DNA from: Bacteroidales bacterium
GTDB lineage: Bacteria; Bacteroidota; Bacteroidia; Bacteroidales; UBA932
Length of the DNA: 64,000 nt
NCBI GenBank assembly: GCA_017446775.1
Contig: JAFSQE010000032.1
Span: 62,001 to 126,000 of the forward strand
Direction of reading: 5' to 3'
The stretch's first letter is position 1; every line of letters begins with the position of its first letter. The notes beneath the pieces were generated by a model. It was not told the DNA's origin. It did no database searches and saw nothing but the letters and a program-made list of their open reading frames with translations. Of the stretch, positions 55,438 through 63,021 are shown one piece after another. The position numbers were made by a program, and so were the translations under genes.

Positions 55438-56262
55438 TCAAGCAACCTTCTTAAGGCGAATTATTATATCCCATTTACCATGCATAATGCTAGGTTCAAC
55501 CATGTAGACGTTTATCGAATAGCCGCTTGCTATATCCATTAAACATTCTAACTCTTTATTGGGCACCCTATAACCGACAAACAGTGCTCGATATACTTTT
55601 GTTTCGACGTTGAGATAATAGCCTTGTTTCATTGCGTTCATATTAAAACCGTGATTAGTACCTCTGTTTCCCATAATAATCCGCCACTCATTTTCCCGTG
55701 ACCATATGCTACTCTTAACAAGATGTAAACAATGGAATAATCTATCACAATATTTTGGATCATCTTGATTAACCTGTTTAATAGAAAACACCTCGTCTGA
55801 TATTTTGAGACGTAGGTTATCATTATCTAAATTGAGTGGCTTTTTCAAATACTTAACTTTTGACAAGACTGCTGGCGCATACTTATCATACAAGGCTTCG
55901 GGATTATACTCTATCGCATATCCTTGGAAGTTGTTTGCATAAAAGGACCACATCATTTCATTATTCACGTCCTTACCTTCAGTGAATGAGCAAATTCCAT
56001 GATAATCAAGCATTTGACCCATACCTTCACCCCAACCAATCCTTTCTTTAAAAGACTTATATGGATCTATCATGCGAACAGAAGTATCGAAACTGTCATT
56101 TAACATAGATGGACGAGCAAAGAACAATTCATGCCGCTTAAAAGACTCTAGATGGTAGGGGGTTAATGGATAATACTTGAATAATCTTTGTTTCACCTTA
56201 CTTGGTCTGCAAAAATCTATCATATTATTAAGACTGCTACAATGATGATTATGGAAGTTCAT
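55438..56262 (-). CDS. DUF2971-domain protein
   Basis: A 274-residue cytoplasmic protein matching DUF2971: LFKYYPLTPYHLESF, ELFFARPSMLNDSFD, GICSFTEGKDVNNEMMWSFY and WSRENEWRIIMG. The biochemical activity of the family is unknown; it is patchily distributed and often in accessory regions. The gene is the most AT-rich in the window. Another ATG 13 codons downstream would remove an unusual His-rich N-terminus and may be the real start. It is flanked by spacers of 116 and 176 bp, so it is likely a separate unit. Confidence 0.8.
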   Translation of the reverse strand: MNFHNHHCSSLNNMIDFCRPSKVKQRLFKYYPLTPYHLESFKRHELFFARPSMLNDSFDTSVRMIDPYKSFKERIGWGEGMGQMLDYHGICSFTEGKDVNNEMMWSFYANNFQGYAIEYNPEALYDKYAPAVLSKVKYLKKPLNLDNDNLRLKISDEVFSIKQVNQDDPKYCDRLFHCLHLVKSSIWSRENEWRIIMGNRGTNHGFNMNAMKQGYYLNVETKVYRALFVGYRVPNKELECLMDIASGYSINVYMVEPSIMHGKWDIIIRLKKVA

Positions 56263-56438
56263 ACTGTAATCAAATGAGATATAATCAAAAACATCATTCT
56301 TAAATACATGGGTGATTCTTCTTTATTTGTTCTTAACACAAAAGTTATCATCACTACTAATCAAAGAATTGAATGTTTAATATGTAATACTCATGGAAGT
56401 GGATTTCAAGCATAAAGACAATTCGCATTTATGGATTA

Positions 56439-59400
56439 TCATAATACCGGCCGAACAGAGAACCCGTAACAGCGGACGTCGCCGTACGTGCAGACGTAGT
56501 CCGAATTGAAGTAGACGCCCCACGCGACGTCCGAGTAGCCCGTACCGAGGAAAGACGACCAGTAGTAGCCGTCGGACCCCGCATCGCCGAGGTAATCTCC
56601 GCCCCGGTCGCCAGCGGCGGGCAGGAATATGCTTTTATCGTTGGGACCGGTGACGAGTCTGCCGTTTACTCCATTCTGGCTCGTCCAGGTCCAGGAGCAT
56701 TTTGTTCTTAACTCTGTCCACTCTGCATCGGTGGGCATTCTCCAGGTGCCTCCCCAATTGACATATGCTGCGTCGTCCTCAGGATCCAATACGGTTTTAT
56801 TATCGATGATACCGTAAGAGCTGCTTGTGCAATACTTGGTTATGGCGGAAGATGAGCCGTTGCACCATTTATACGATTGCCAATCATATCCCTCCGACTT
56901 TCCGCTTTTCCAATAATTGCAGGGATTATCTTGTGAATGACCAGCAGTGTAATAAGGTGCTGTCTCGCCCCATGCATAATAATCCCCGTAAGCCTCAGGA
57001 GAAGAAGCTCCAACATTGCAAGTCGCCCACTTCAAACCAGACGGTAGACCTAGATCCACCCATTCATGGCCATTCTCCGAACCCGTCGAAGAAGACTTGA
57101 CCGTTAATTGACATGTAGCAGTCTTATTACCATCGTTAGTTTTGACTGTGATTGTTGCACTGCCTGCGGCCTTTGCCGTAACAACGCCCGAAGATGAGAC
57201 TGTCGCAACAGACGTATTGCTTGATGACCACGTGACAGCATTATTCGTTGCATTAGTAGGCTGAACTGTAGCTGTTAATGTCTCTGTTTCCCCTACCATC
57301 AGAGTAATGCTACCCTTGTTAAGGCTCACACCGGTAACGGCAATAGTAAGAGCGTCGCCGAATACAGGACGAACAGATAGACCATCGCACCGGCCACTAC
57401 TGTAAAAATAGGTGCTACCCGCGCCAACACCTGATGAAGTGATGGACAATGCGAGCGCGGAACAAGGGCTGGTCAGATGATAATGGGAAGATGACCAATA
57501 AAAGCCTTCGGAGCCATTACCATATAGTTGTGTCCCGGCACAGTGTCCTGCGGCTGGTAGGAAAATGATGTTTCCATTCTTCCCTGTCACCGTATATCCA
57601 TTATGCCCGCCCCAAGAAGACCAGGTCCATGTACAATTATCCTTCAATTCATCAAACTCTGCCTTCTTCGGCATACGCCACTGCCCTTGCCATTTTTCTC
57701 GCGCTGCATCATCCTCAAGTTCCAATGTATTTATGTTATCCACAATAGGGCCATAGGATGTACTATCGTTGTATTTCGTCAGCGATGTCATACTTCCGTT
57801 GCACCATCTGTAAGAGTTCCAATCGTATCCAGCGGATTTCCCAGTCCTCCACGTTAATGGGTTCTGAGTGCTATAATACGGCTCAACCTCCCCCCATGCA
57901 AAATAATCTCCATACTCCTCCGGAGCATTTGCACCCACATTACATGTTGCCCACTTTAAACCAGATGGAAGGCCTAAATCCACCCATTCGTGACCGTTCT
58001 CCATATTAGTTGAAGGTGACGTTACAGTTATAGAGCAGGTGGCGAATTTGCCGCCGTCATTTGTGGTCACGGTTATAGTAGCAGAGCCGGCAGTTTTAGC
58101 AGTGACGGTTCCAGATGAGGAGACAGTTGCCACTGAAGTATTGCTTGATGACCATGTCACTGTTTTGTTCGTAGCATTAGTAGGTAATACCGTGGCTGTT
58201 AGGGTTTGCGTTTCTCCAACCGTCATTGATAATGATGACTTATTTAAGCTTACGCTTGTTACAGCGATCGTGGCCGTAGTGACTGTAACTTTACAAGTTG
58301 CCGTCTTATTACCATCGTTTGTTTTGACGGTAATCGTTGCACTGCCAGCAGCCTTTGCCGAGACTACCCCGGAGGACGAAACTGTCGCAACAGACGTATT
58401 GCTTGAGGACCAGGTTACAGTCTTGTTTGTTGCATTTGAAGGAGACACAGTGGCTGTTAGGGTTTGTGTCTCGCCTACGCTCATTGACAGCGATGTCTTA
58501 TTCAAACTAACGCTTGTAACAGAAACCGTTGCAGCTGTGACTGTAACTGCGCAAGTAGCAGTCTTACTACCGTCACTGGTTTTGACTGTGATTGTTGCAC
58601 TGCCTGCAGCTTTTGCGGTTACAACACCAGAGGTTGAAACCGTCGCGACTGACGTATTGCTTGAGGACCAGGTTACAGTCTTGTTTGTTGCATTTGAAGG
58701 AGACACAGTGGCTGTTAGGGTTTGTGTCTCGCCTACACTCATTGACAGCGATGTCTTATTCAAACTAACGCTTGTAACAGAAACCGTTGCAGCCGTAACG
58801 GTGACTTTGCACGTGGCGGTCTTACTACCGTCGCTGGTTTTGACTGTGATTGTTGCACTGCCTGCAGCTTTTGCGGTTACAACACCAGAGGTTGAAACTG
58901 TAGCTACTGACGTATTGCTTGAGGACCAGGTTACAGTCTTGTTTGTTGCATTTGAAGGAGACACAGTAGCTGTAAGGGTTTGCGTCTCTCCCACCGTCAT
59001 CGACAGTGATGACTTATTTAAGCTAACGCTCGTAACTGAAACCGTCGCGGCTGTGACTGTAACTGCGCAAGTAGCAGTCTTATTTCCATCTATTGTTTCA
59101 ACAGTAATCGTAGTGGTGCCGATGGACTTTGCAGTCACATAGCCTTCATCAGATACAGTTGCGACCGACGTGTTGCCTGACACCCACTTTACAGTTTTGT
59201 CTGATGCTGATGCGGGCGATACGGTTGCAGTCAATGCATAGCCCTCTCCAACCTTTAGTGATAATGATGATTGCAGACTAACACTAGATACCGGAACATA
59301 TGCGCCTTTCTGACCGTTTTGAGAGACCGTGACTGTTTTTGTATTCGTTCCCATTTTAAAAATAATGTAGTCCGATCTGTCATACCCGCTATTGTTATCA

Positions 59401-59657
59401 GCGGTCAACTCCACATACCATCTGAATTGTCTATAATTACCGTCATTGACTACAGCCCCAATCCAACTTGGCTTACTATAGATACTCCACAATTCCGATG
59501 CTCTGAGTTCAAGAGACGTTTGCCCGCCATTGGCTCCAAACGAAACACTATTAGTGTTAATACTTAATCCTTGCGGAACGGACTCTTCAACGAAGTTTGT
59601 GCAAGAGCCGAAAAAAACAATCGTTACAAGGATAAATGTTCTACAAAAGTTATTCAT
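56439..59657 (-). CDS. Surface lipoprotein with six Ig-like repeats and two FISUMP domains
   Basis: A 1072-residue lipoprotein (lipobox FFGSC). After an N-terminal BACON-like region (about 30-118) come five tandem bacterial Ig-like (Big_2) units of 86 residues with SVSLNKTSLSMSVGETQT and TWSSSNTSVATVS. Then a first FISUMP-type domain (EWVDLGLPSGLKWATCNVGA), a sixth Ig unit, and a second FISUMP domain to the C-terminus. FISUMP (TIGR02145) is a domain of surface proteins of Bacteroidota and Fibrobacter, role unknown. A GTG two codons upstream is an alternative start. It is the last gene of the phosphatase/caspase cluster. Confidence 0.88.
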   Translation of the reverse strand: MNNFCRTFILVTIVFFGSCTNFVEESVPQGLSINTNSVSFGANGGQTSLELRASELWSIYSKPSWIGAVVNDGNYRQFRWYVELTADNNSGYDRSDYIIFKMGTNTKTVTVSQNGQKGAYVPVSSVSLQSSLSLKVGEGYALTATVSPASASDKTVKWVSGNTSVATVSDEGYVTAKSIGTTTITVETIDGNKTATCAVTVTAATVSVTSVSLNKSSLSMTVGETQTLTATVSPSNATNKTVTWSSSNTSVATVSTSGVVTAKAAGSATITVKTSDGSKTATCKVTVTAATVSVTSVSLNKTSLSMSVGETQTLTATVSPSNATNKTVTWSSSNTSVATVSTSGVVTAKAAGSATITVKTSDGSKTATCAVTVTAATVSVTSVSLNKTSLSMSVGETQTLTATVSPSNATNKTVTWSSSNTSVATVSSSGVVSAKAAGSATITVKTNDGNKTATCKVTVTTATIAVTSVSLNKSSLSMTVGETQTLTATVLPTNATNKTVTWSSSNTSVATVSSSGTVTAKTAGSATITVTTNDGGKFATCSITVTSPSTNMENGHEWVDLGLPSGLKWATCNVGANAPEEYGDYFAWGEVEPYYSTQNPLTWRTGKSAGYDWNSYRWCNGSMTSLTKYNDSTSYGPIVDNINTLELEDDAAREKWQGQWRMPKKAEFDELKDNCTWTWSSWGGHNGYTVTGKNGNIIFLPAAGHCAGTQLYGNGSEGFYWSSSHYHLTSPCSALALSITSSGVGAGSTYFYSSGRCDGLSVRPVFGDALTIAVTGVSLNKGSITLMVGETETLTATVQPTNATNNAVTWSSSNTSVATVSSSGVVTAKAAGSATITVKTNDGNKTATCQLTVKSSSTGSENGHEWVDLGLPSGLKWATCNVGASSPEAYGDYYAWGETAPYYTAGHSQDNPCNYWKSGKSEGYDWQSYKWCNGSSSAITKYCTSSSYGIIDNKTVLDPEDDAAYVNWGGTWRMPTDAEWTELRTKCSWTWTSQNGVNGRLVTGPNDKSIFLPAAGDRGGDYLGDAGSDGYYWSSFLGTGYSDVAWGVYFNSDYVCTYGDVRCYGFSVRPVL
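58290..59060 (-). repeat. Tandem 258-bp repeats inside the Ig-like gene
   Basis: The block GCTTGAGGACCAGG recurs at 58401, 58659 and 58917, exactly 258 bp apart (86 codons), with long identical stretches between copies. The boundaries given are approximate; less identical copies continue on both sides. Slipped-strand or recombinational change in repeat number is likely. Confidence 0.8.
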
Positions 59658-59666
59658 AATCACTCC

Positions 59667-60851
59667 TTAAAATACCCATCCTATACTTAACGATGGCGAT
59701 AACCCTTCGCGTATAACAGTCACTATATTATTGTAACGATACACAGTACCATAGTGATACTCAGTATTATACGCCTTTACCTCGGGCAAATATCTGATTC
59801 CAACGCCAAGACTCAGGTGATTAAAAAGCAAGTAAGACAATCCGCCCGCAAAACTCATCCCGATTGTTAGACCATTTACCGAATCTGAGTCACACCAGAA
59901 AGCACCAGCCCCCAAATTGGCATATAGATTCTTCACTATCCTAACATCCAAAATAGCATCCGCGCCAATCATTTGCTTTGTAACTATTGGATAATACGCA
60001 TCTAACTGCACTCCGAAACGGCTACCGCCTATATCATGCAGCCCGACTGATATTTCCGGACACCACTCTCCTCCCTTATAAAAGTTGCATACAAATGCTC
60101 CGGCGGATAAGGCAAAACGTGTGTGATATTTATTGCCGGGTTGCGTAAGGATAGGGGCAGACGGTTTTTGCATGTCATCTGCATCATTATTATGAAGCCC
60201 ATCCTCAGATTTAGTCGGTTCCATATCTGGCTCTCTATCTATTTCATGTTCGGGTTCAGGTTCCGAGTCTTGTTTGACTTCCGCTTCTGGAGAATGAGTC
60301 TGGTCTTCTGCCAGTTCATTCACTTGCTCTGACTGTTGTTCTTGATTCATGGCAGATGGAGATTCCTCTTCTTCAGGCACGTATGTAGCTACCGACTCCG
60401 ATACTGGAGCGGGTTCCGGTTCCGGCTCTGGTTCCGGCTCTGGTTCCAGCTCTGGTTCCGGCTCTGGTTCCGGCTCTTTGAGCATCAGTACTTCTTTTGC
60501 CGCAGGGTCTTTTGGGTTAATTTTCAGCAACTCTTGCGCTTTTGCTTTTGCTTCCTTTATCTGGCCTGATTCTCTAAGGGTACTCATTTCTGTCAATATT
60601 GAGTCACATTTCTTTGAATCTTCATTTAGTTTGGAGCACTCCGGTTTCTGATAATCCTGCAATAATGGTTCAAACCGGCAAAGGTCAAGTGTCCGCTTGT
60701 ATTTACCAGCATTAAAAGATGCTCTGGCGGCCGGAAGAATCTCTGTCGGATGATCAACATAATAGCTCAGATCCTTATCCTGCGCCTGGGCCAAATGCAA
60801 TGAGGTTGTTATTATTACAATGATTATTGAAATAACGTATTTCATGTACAT
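59667..60851 (-). CDS. TPR-like protein with acidic Pro/Glu linker and outer-membrane barrel
   Basis: A 394-residue exported protein (signal peptide ending LAQAQ). Residues 25-125 look like a pair of TPR-type helices (AARASFNAGKYKRTLDL, QIKEAKAKAQELLKINPKD). A long Glu/Pro-rich linker (about 126-235, with EPEPEPEPE tracts) follows, then a C-terminal barrel (about 243-394) with FALSAGAFVCNFYKG, GVQLDAYYPIVT and a final WVF. The linker could bridge peptidoglycan or span the periplasm. The gene sits 9 nt after the PP2C gene and 9 nt before the Ig-like lipoprotein gene. Confidence 0.75.
   Translation of the reverse strand: MYMKYVISIIIVIITTSLHLAQAQDKDLSYYVDHPTEILPAARASFNAGKYKRTLDLCRFEPLLQDYQKPECSKLNEDSKKCDSILTEMSTLRESGQIKEAKAKAQELLKINPKDPAAKEVLMLKEPEPEPEPELEPEPEPEPEPEPAPVSESVATYVPEEEESPSAMNQEQQSEQVNELAEDQTHSPEAEVKQDSEPEPEHEIDREPDMEPTKSEDGLHNNDADDMQKPSAPILTQPGNKYHTRFALSAGAFVCNFYKGGEWCPEISVGLHDIGGSRFGVQLDAYYPIVTKQMIGADAILDVRIVKNLYANLGAGAFWCDSDSVNGLTIGMSFAGGLSYLLFNHLSLGVGIRYLPEVKAYNTEYHYGTVYRYNNIVTVIREGLSPSLSIGWVF
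60411..60477 (-). repeat. GGTTCCGGCTCT short repeat array coding for Glu-Pro
   Basis: A 6/12-bp repeat array in the linker region of the barrel gene, coding for repeated Glu-Pro. Length variation by slippage would keep the frame because the unit is a multiple of 3. Confidence 0.7.
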
Positions 60852-60860
60852 ACTGAAGTT

Positions 60861-61748
60861 TTATCTAATAAAAAACATGATGAAACCCAATAGAAGGGCA
60901 ATTACAACGATGGATATCGGCAGCCAGCTGCCACCCTTTTTGTGAATTGTCTGTCCTGTTTCTGCCCGGCCACCCCGGTCACCGCAACCTGCATCATTCA
61001 CCGATAGCACTTTTATCAAAAACGCGGAGTGGTTATCCTTGTTATCCTTGGTCGCGCCCCTCAGAATTGCAACCTTGTTAGCATCAGAACGGCGCATTGT
61101 GAGGATATTAACAAGTTCATTATCTTCCATATTCTCCAGCATCCCGTCACTGCACATAAAAAGATAGTCTCCAGGGCGCATATCGGTAATATTCAAAAAA
61201 TCAGCCTTTACACGCTTCGCCTCATTAGGCTGTATGGCACGTGTTATCACATTCTTCTGCCTGGAAGTTCTTGCCTCCTCCGGGGTCATCTCCCCAAGTT
61301 TGACCAAATCGTTGACCAACGAATGATCCTGCGTAACATGCAGCACCTTACGCTCAGAAGGGCGTATATGGTATATCCTGCTATCACCAATGTGAGCAGT
61401 AAAGCAACCTCCTTCGTGAAACTTGACAAAAGTTAAAGTAGTGCCCATCTTTTTAGCAGCTCCAGAATCCTTTGAATTCAACGCTTCGACGGCCGCATCA
61501 AGGGCATCATTGAAGTCAGACTCATCAAAGAAGCCGTCTTTCCGCTGATGATTCTTAATAAATCTGCCCATCTGCTCACATACGGTTTGAGAGGCAACCT
61601 CCCCTGCCTCGTGGCCGCCCATACCGTCACACAAAATATACAGGCTGTCTTTTAACGGATGCTGGGAAAACGGCGGATACAGACTGTCTTCCTGATTATC
61701 ACGCTTGCCGAGTTCCTGAATGGAATATGCTACTACCTTATACTTCAT
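60861..61748 (-). CDS. PP2C-family Ser/Thr phosphatase with C-terminal membrane anchor
   Basis: A 295-residue metal-dependent phosphatase. Motifs in order: KRDNQEDSLY, CDGMGGHEAGEVAS, MGTTLTFVKF, AHIGDSRIY, QDHSLVNDLV, NVITRAIQ, FMCSDGML and KDNHSAFLI, giving the metal-binding Asp residues and a complete core (1-250). The C-terminus has one membrane helix (about 272-294), so the catalytic domain is held at the cytoplasmic face. It would dephosphorylate Ser/Thr proteins, perhaps an FHA ligand. The FHA gene is 6 nt upstream. No Ser/Thr kinase lies in the window. Confidence 0.95.
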   Translation of the reverse strand: MKYKVVAYSIQELGKRDNQEDSLYPPFSQHPLKDSLYILCDGMGGHEAGEVASQTVCEQMGRFIKNHQRKDGFFDESDFNDALDAAVEALNSKDSGAAKKMGTTLTFVKFHEGGCFTAHIGDSRIYHIRPSERKVLHVTQDHSLVNDLVKLGEMTPEEARTSRQKNVITRAIQPNEAKRVKADFLNITDMRPGDYLFMCSDGMLENMEDNELVNILTMRRSDANKVAILRGATKDNKDNHSAFLIKVLSVNDAGCGDRGGRAETGQTIHKKGGSWLPISIVVIALLLGFIMFFIR

Positions 61749-61754
61749 ATAGAT

Positions 61755-62306
61755 TTACAACTCTGTTTCATCGTTTATCGGTGTTCCGACATAGACAAGT
61801 CTTGTATCGCACAGTTTCAAGACATCTCCGTGCCTTAACCCTATCTTGTCGCCATCTTCCAGTTTGACACCATTGATGGTGGTTTCATTTTTGTTTTTGG
61901 CGTTACTGGCATAGACATGATAATAGCCATCAACCCCACGGACAACATCCAGATACATATGTTCCCGGCTCATGCCCAAATCAGCAGTCTCAATCGGGAC
62001 ATCTGCCATTGACGGGGTCTTGATTGTTTTCCGGCCTACAAGATTCCGACCTTCTTTGAGTGGATACCGAATACGGCTTATCTCCTCCATCAGATAGCCG
62101 GCATCCCCTTTAAGACACGCACATATCTGCGTCGAATCATCTTCAGAGGGCTGGCGGATGATTACCCTTTTAAAATCATTGAACTTATTACGAACCTTGC
62201 AATTGGGGCACCTGACGCTTTTCCCGGCATTTGCAGGGTCATCCGCCGCCTCCAATATAGCCCCGCAATTGGGGCACTTTATCCTGATCTTATCCGTTAT
62301 TTCCAT
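61755..62306 (-). CDS. Zinc-ribbon/FHA-domain protein
   Basis: A 183-residue cytoplasmic adaptor. N-terminal zinc ribbon: CPNCGAILEA and, 18 residues after that Cys pair, RCPNC (about 10-36). The FHA fold (about 85-180) has LVGRKTIKTPSMAD, the conserved Arg/Ser/His in MSREHM, and NETTINGVKLEDGDKI near the end. FHA domains bind phospho-threonine, so the protein is the natural reader opposite the PP2C phosphatase. The start overlaps the caspase gene by 10 nt. Confidence 0.92.
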   Translation of the reverse strand: MEITDKIRIKCPNCGAILEAADDPANAGKSVRCPNCKVRNKFNDFKRVIIRQPSEDDSTQICACLKGDAGYLMEEISRIRYPLKEGRNLVGRKTIKTPSMADVPIETADLGMSREHMYLDVVRGVDGYYHVYASNAKNKNETTINGVKLEDGDKIGLRHGDVLKLCDTRLVYVGTPINDETEL

Positions 62307-63019
62307 ACCATTACAGGCATATTATCATCAAAATTACCCCACATAACCGGATGCTGACTGTCTTTAGAGAGAGTCGTAACGCTCTTGCTCACTGATACAA
62401 AGAGTTCTTTTGCTGTTATTATCCTATCCCTATCCGTATCAGCCCCGCCCCTGAGCGCTCTAAGCAGGCAGGTTGTAAAATAGCCATTCTTCATATAAAT
62501 CGCTTCGTTCGACAGTTCGTTGGAACGTGACGACAGGAAAAGCATAATATTGTTATTTGGGTCGCGATAATGATCCTTACTTACCTCCCGTAATGCTCCA
62601 GAAAGACACGAGTCAGCGAAAATCATCTTATTTGCGGCCTTACACTTTGAAAAGACTCTCCTGATTGAAGAGTATTTCAGTATGCCGTCGTAGGCGCAGA
62701 AGCCCCTCCTCTCGCCGTGTCCAGAAAAGAAGAATATGACAATGTCATCCTTTTCAGCCTTCTGAAACAAAGATTCAGCTGATGCAACAATAGCTTTTCT
62801 GGTCGCTTTGGAATCAGTCAATAAGGAGGCAGTCACTTTGCCGTTTTTCTTGAAGAGTTCATAAATGGCTTTTGCGTCTTCCGCCGGCAAAACCAGATCA
62901 TTCCTGTCTCCAGGGTAATCCGCCACCCCGACGGACAACAAGTATATGTTCTGTGCATCAGCCTGATGGCTGAACGCTGCCAGGAAGAGTAATATAAATA
63001 TGGATACGCAGCGTGACAT
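62297..63019 (-). CDS. Exported caspase-like (C14) peptidase with EF-hand-type loop
   Basis: A 240-residue protein with a signal peptide (MSRCVSIFILLFLAAFSHQ, cleavage near ADAQ), so it acts outside the cytoplasm. The caspase fold has LLSVGVADYPGDRNDLVLPA, the catalytic His in FFFSGHGE and the catalytic Cys in MIFADSCLSGA. After the catalytic core comes DTDRDRIITAKELF, an EF-hand-like DxDxDxI...E loop that may bind calcium. The ATG at 63019 follows the upstream gene after 2 nt; an upstream TTG is less likely. The substrate and role (stress, cell death, or secretion) are unknown. Confidence 0.92.
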   Translation of the reverse strand: MSRCVSIFILLFLAAFSHQADAQNIYLLSVGVADYPGDRNDLVLPAEDAKAIYELFKKNGKVTASLLTDSKATRKAIVASAESLFQKAEKDDIVIFFFSGHGERRGFCAYDGILKYSSIRRVFSKCKAANKMIFADSCLSGALREVSKDHYRDPNNNIMLFLSSRSNELSNEAIYMKNGYFTTCLLRALRGGADTDRDRIITAKELFVSVSKSVTTLSKDSQHPVMWGNFDDNMPVMVWK

Positions 63020-63021
63020 AT

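Noticed and set aside
58290..59060. Possible CRISPR-like array because of evenly spaced repeats
   Set aside because: The 258-bp period equals an 86-codon protein repeat and the whole stretch is coding; no short repeat/unique spacer structure.
58039..59142. A 367-codon plus-strand frame with regular Val/Ala repeats
   Set aside because: The regularity is just the complement of the tandem Ig-like units on the minus strand.
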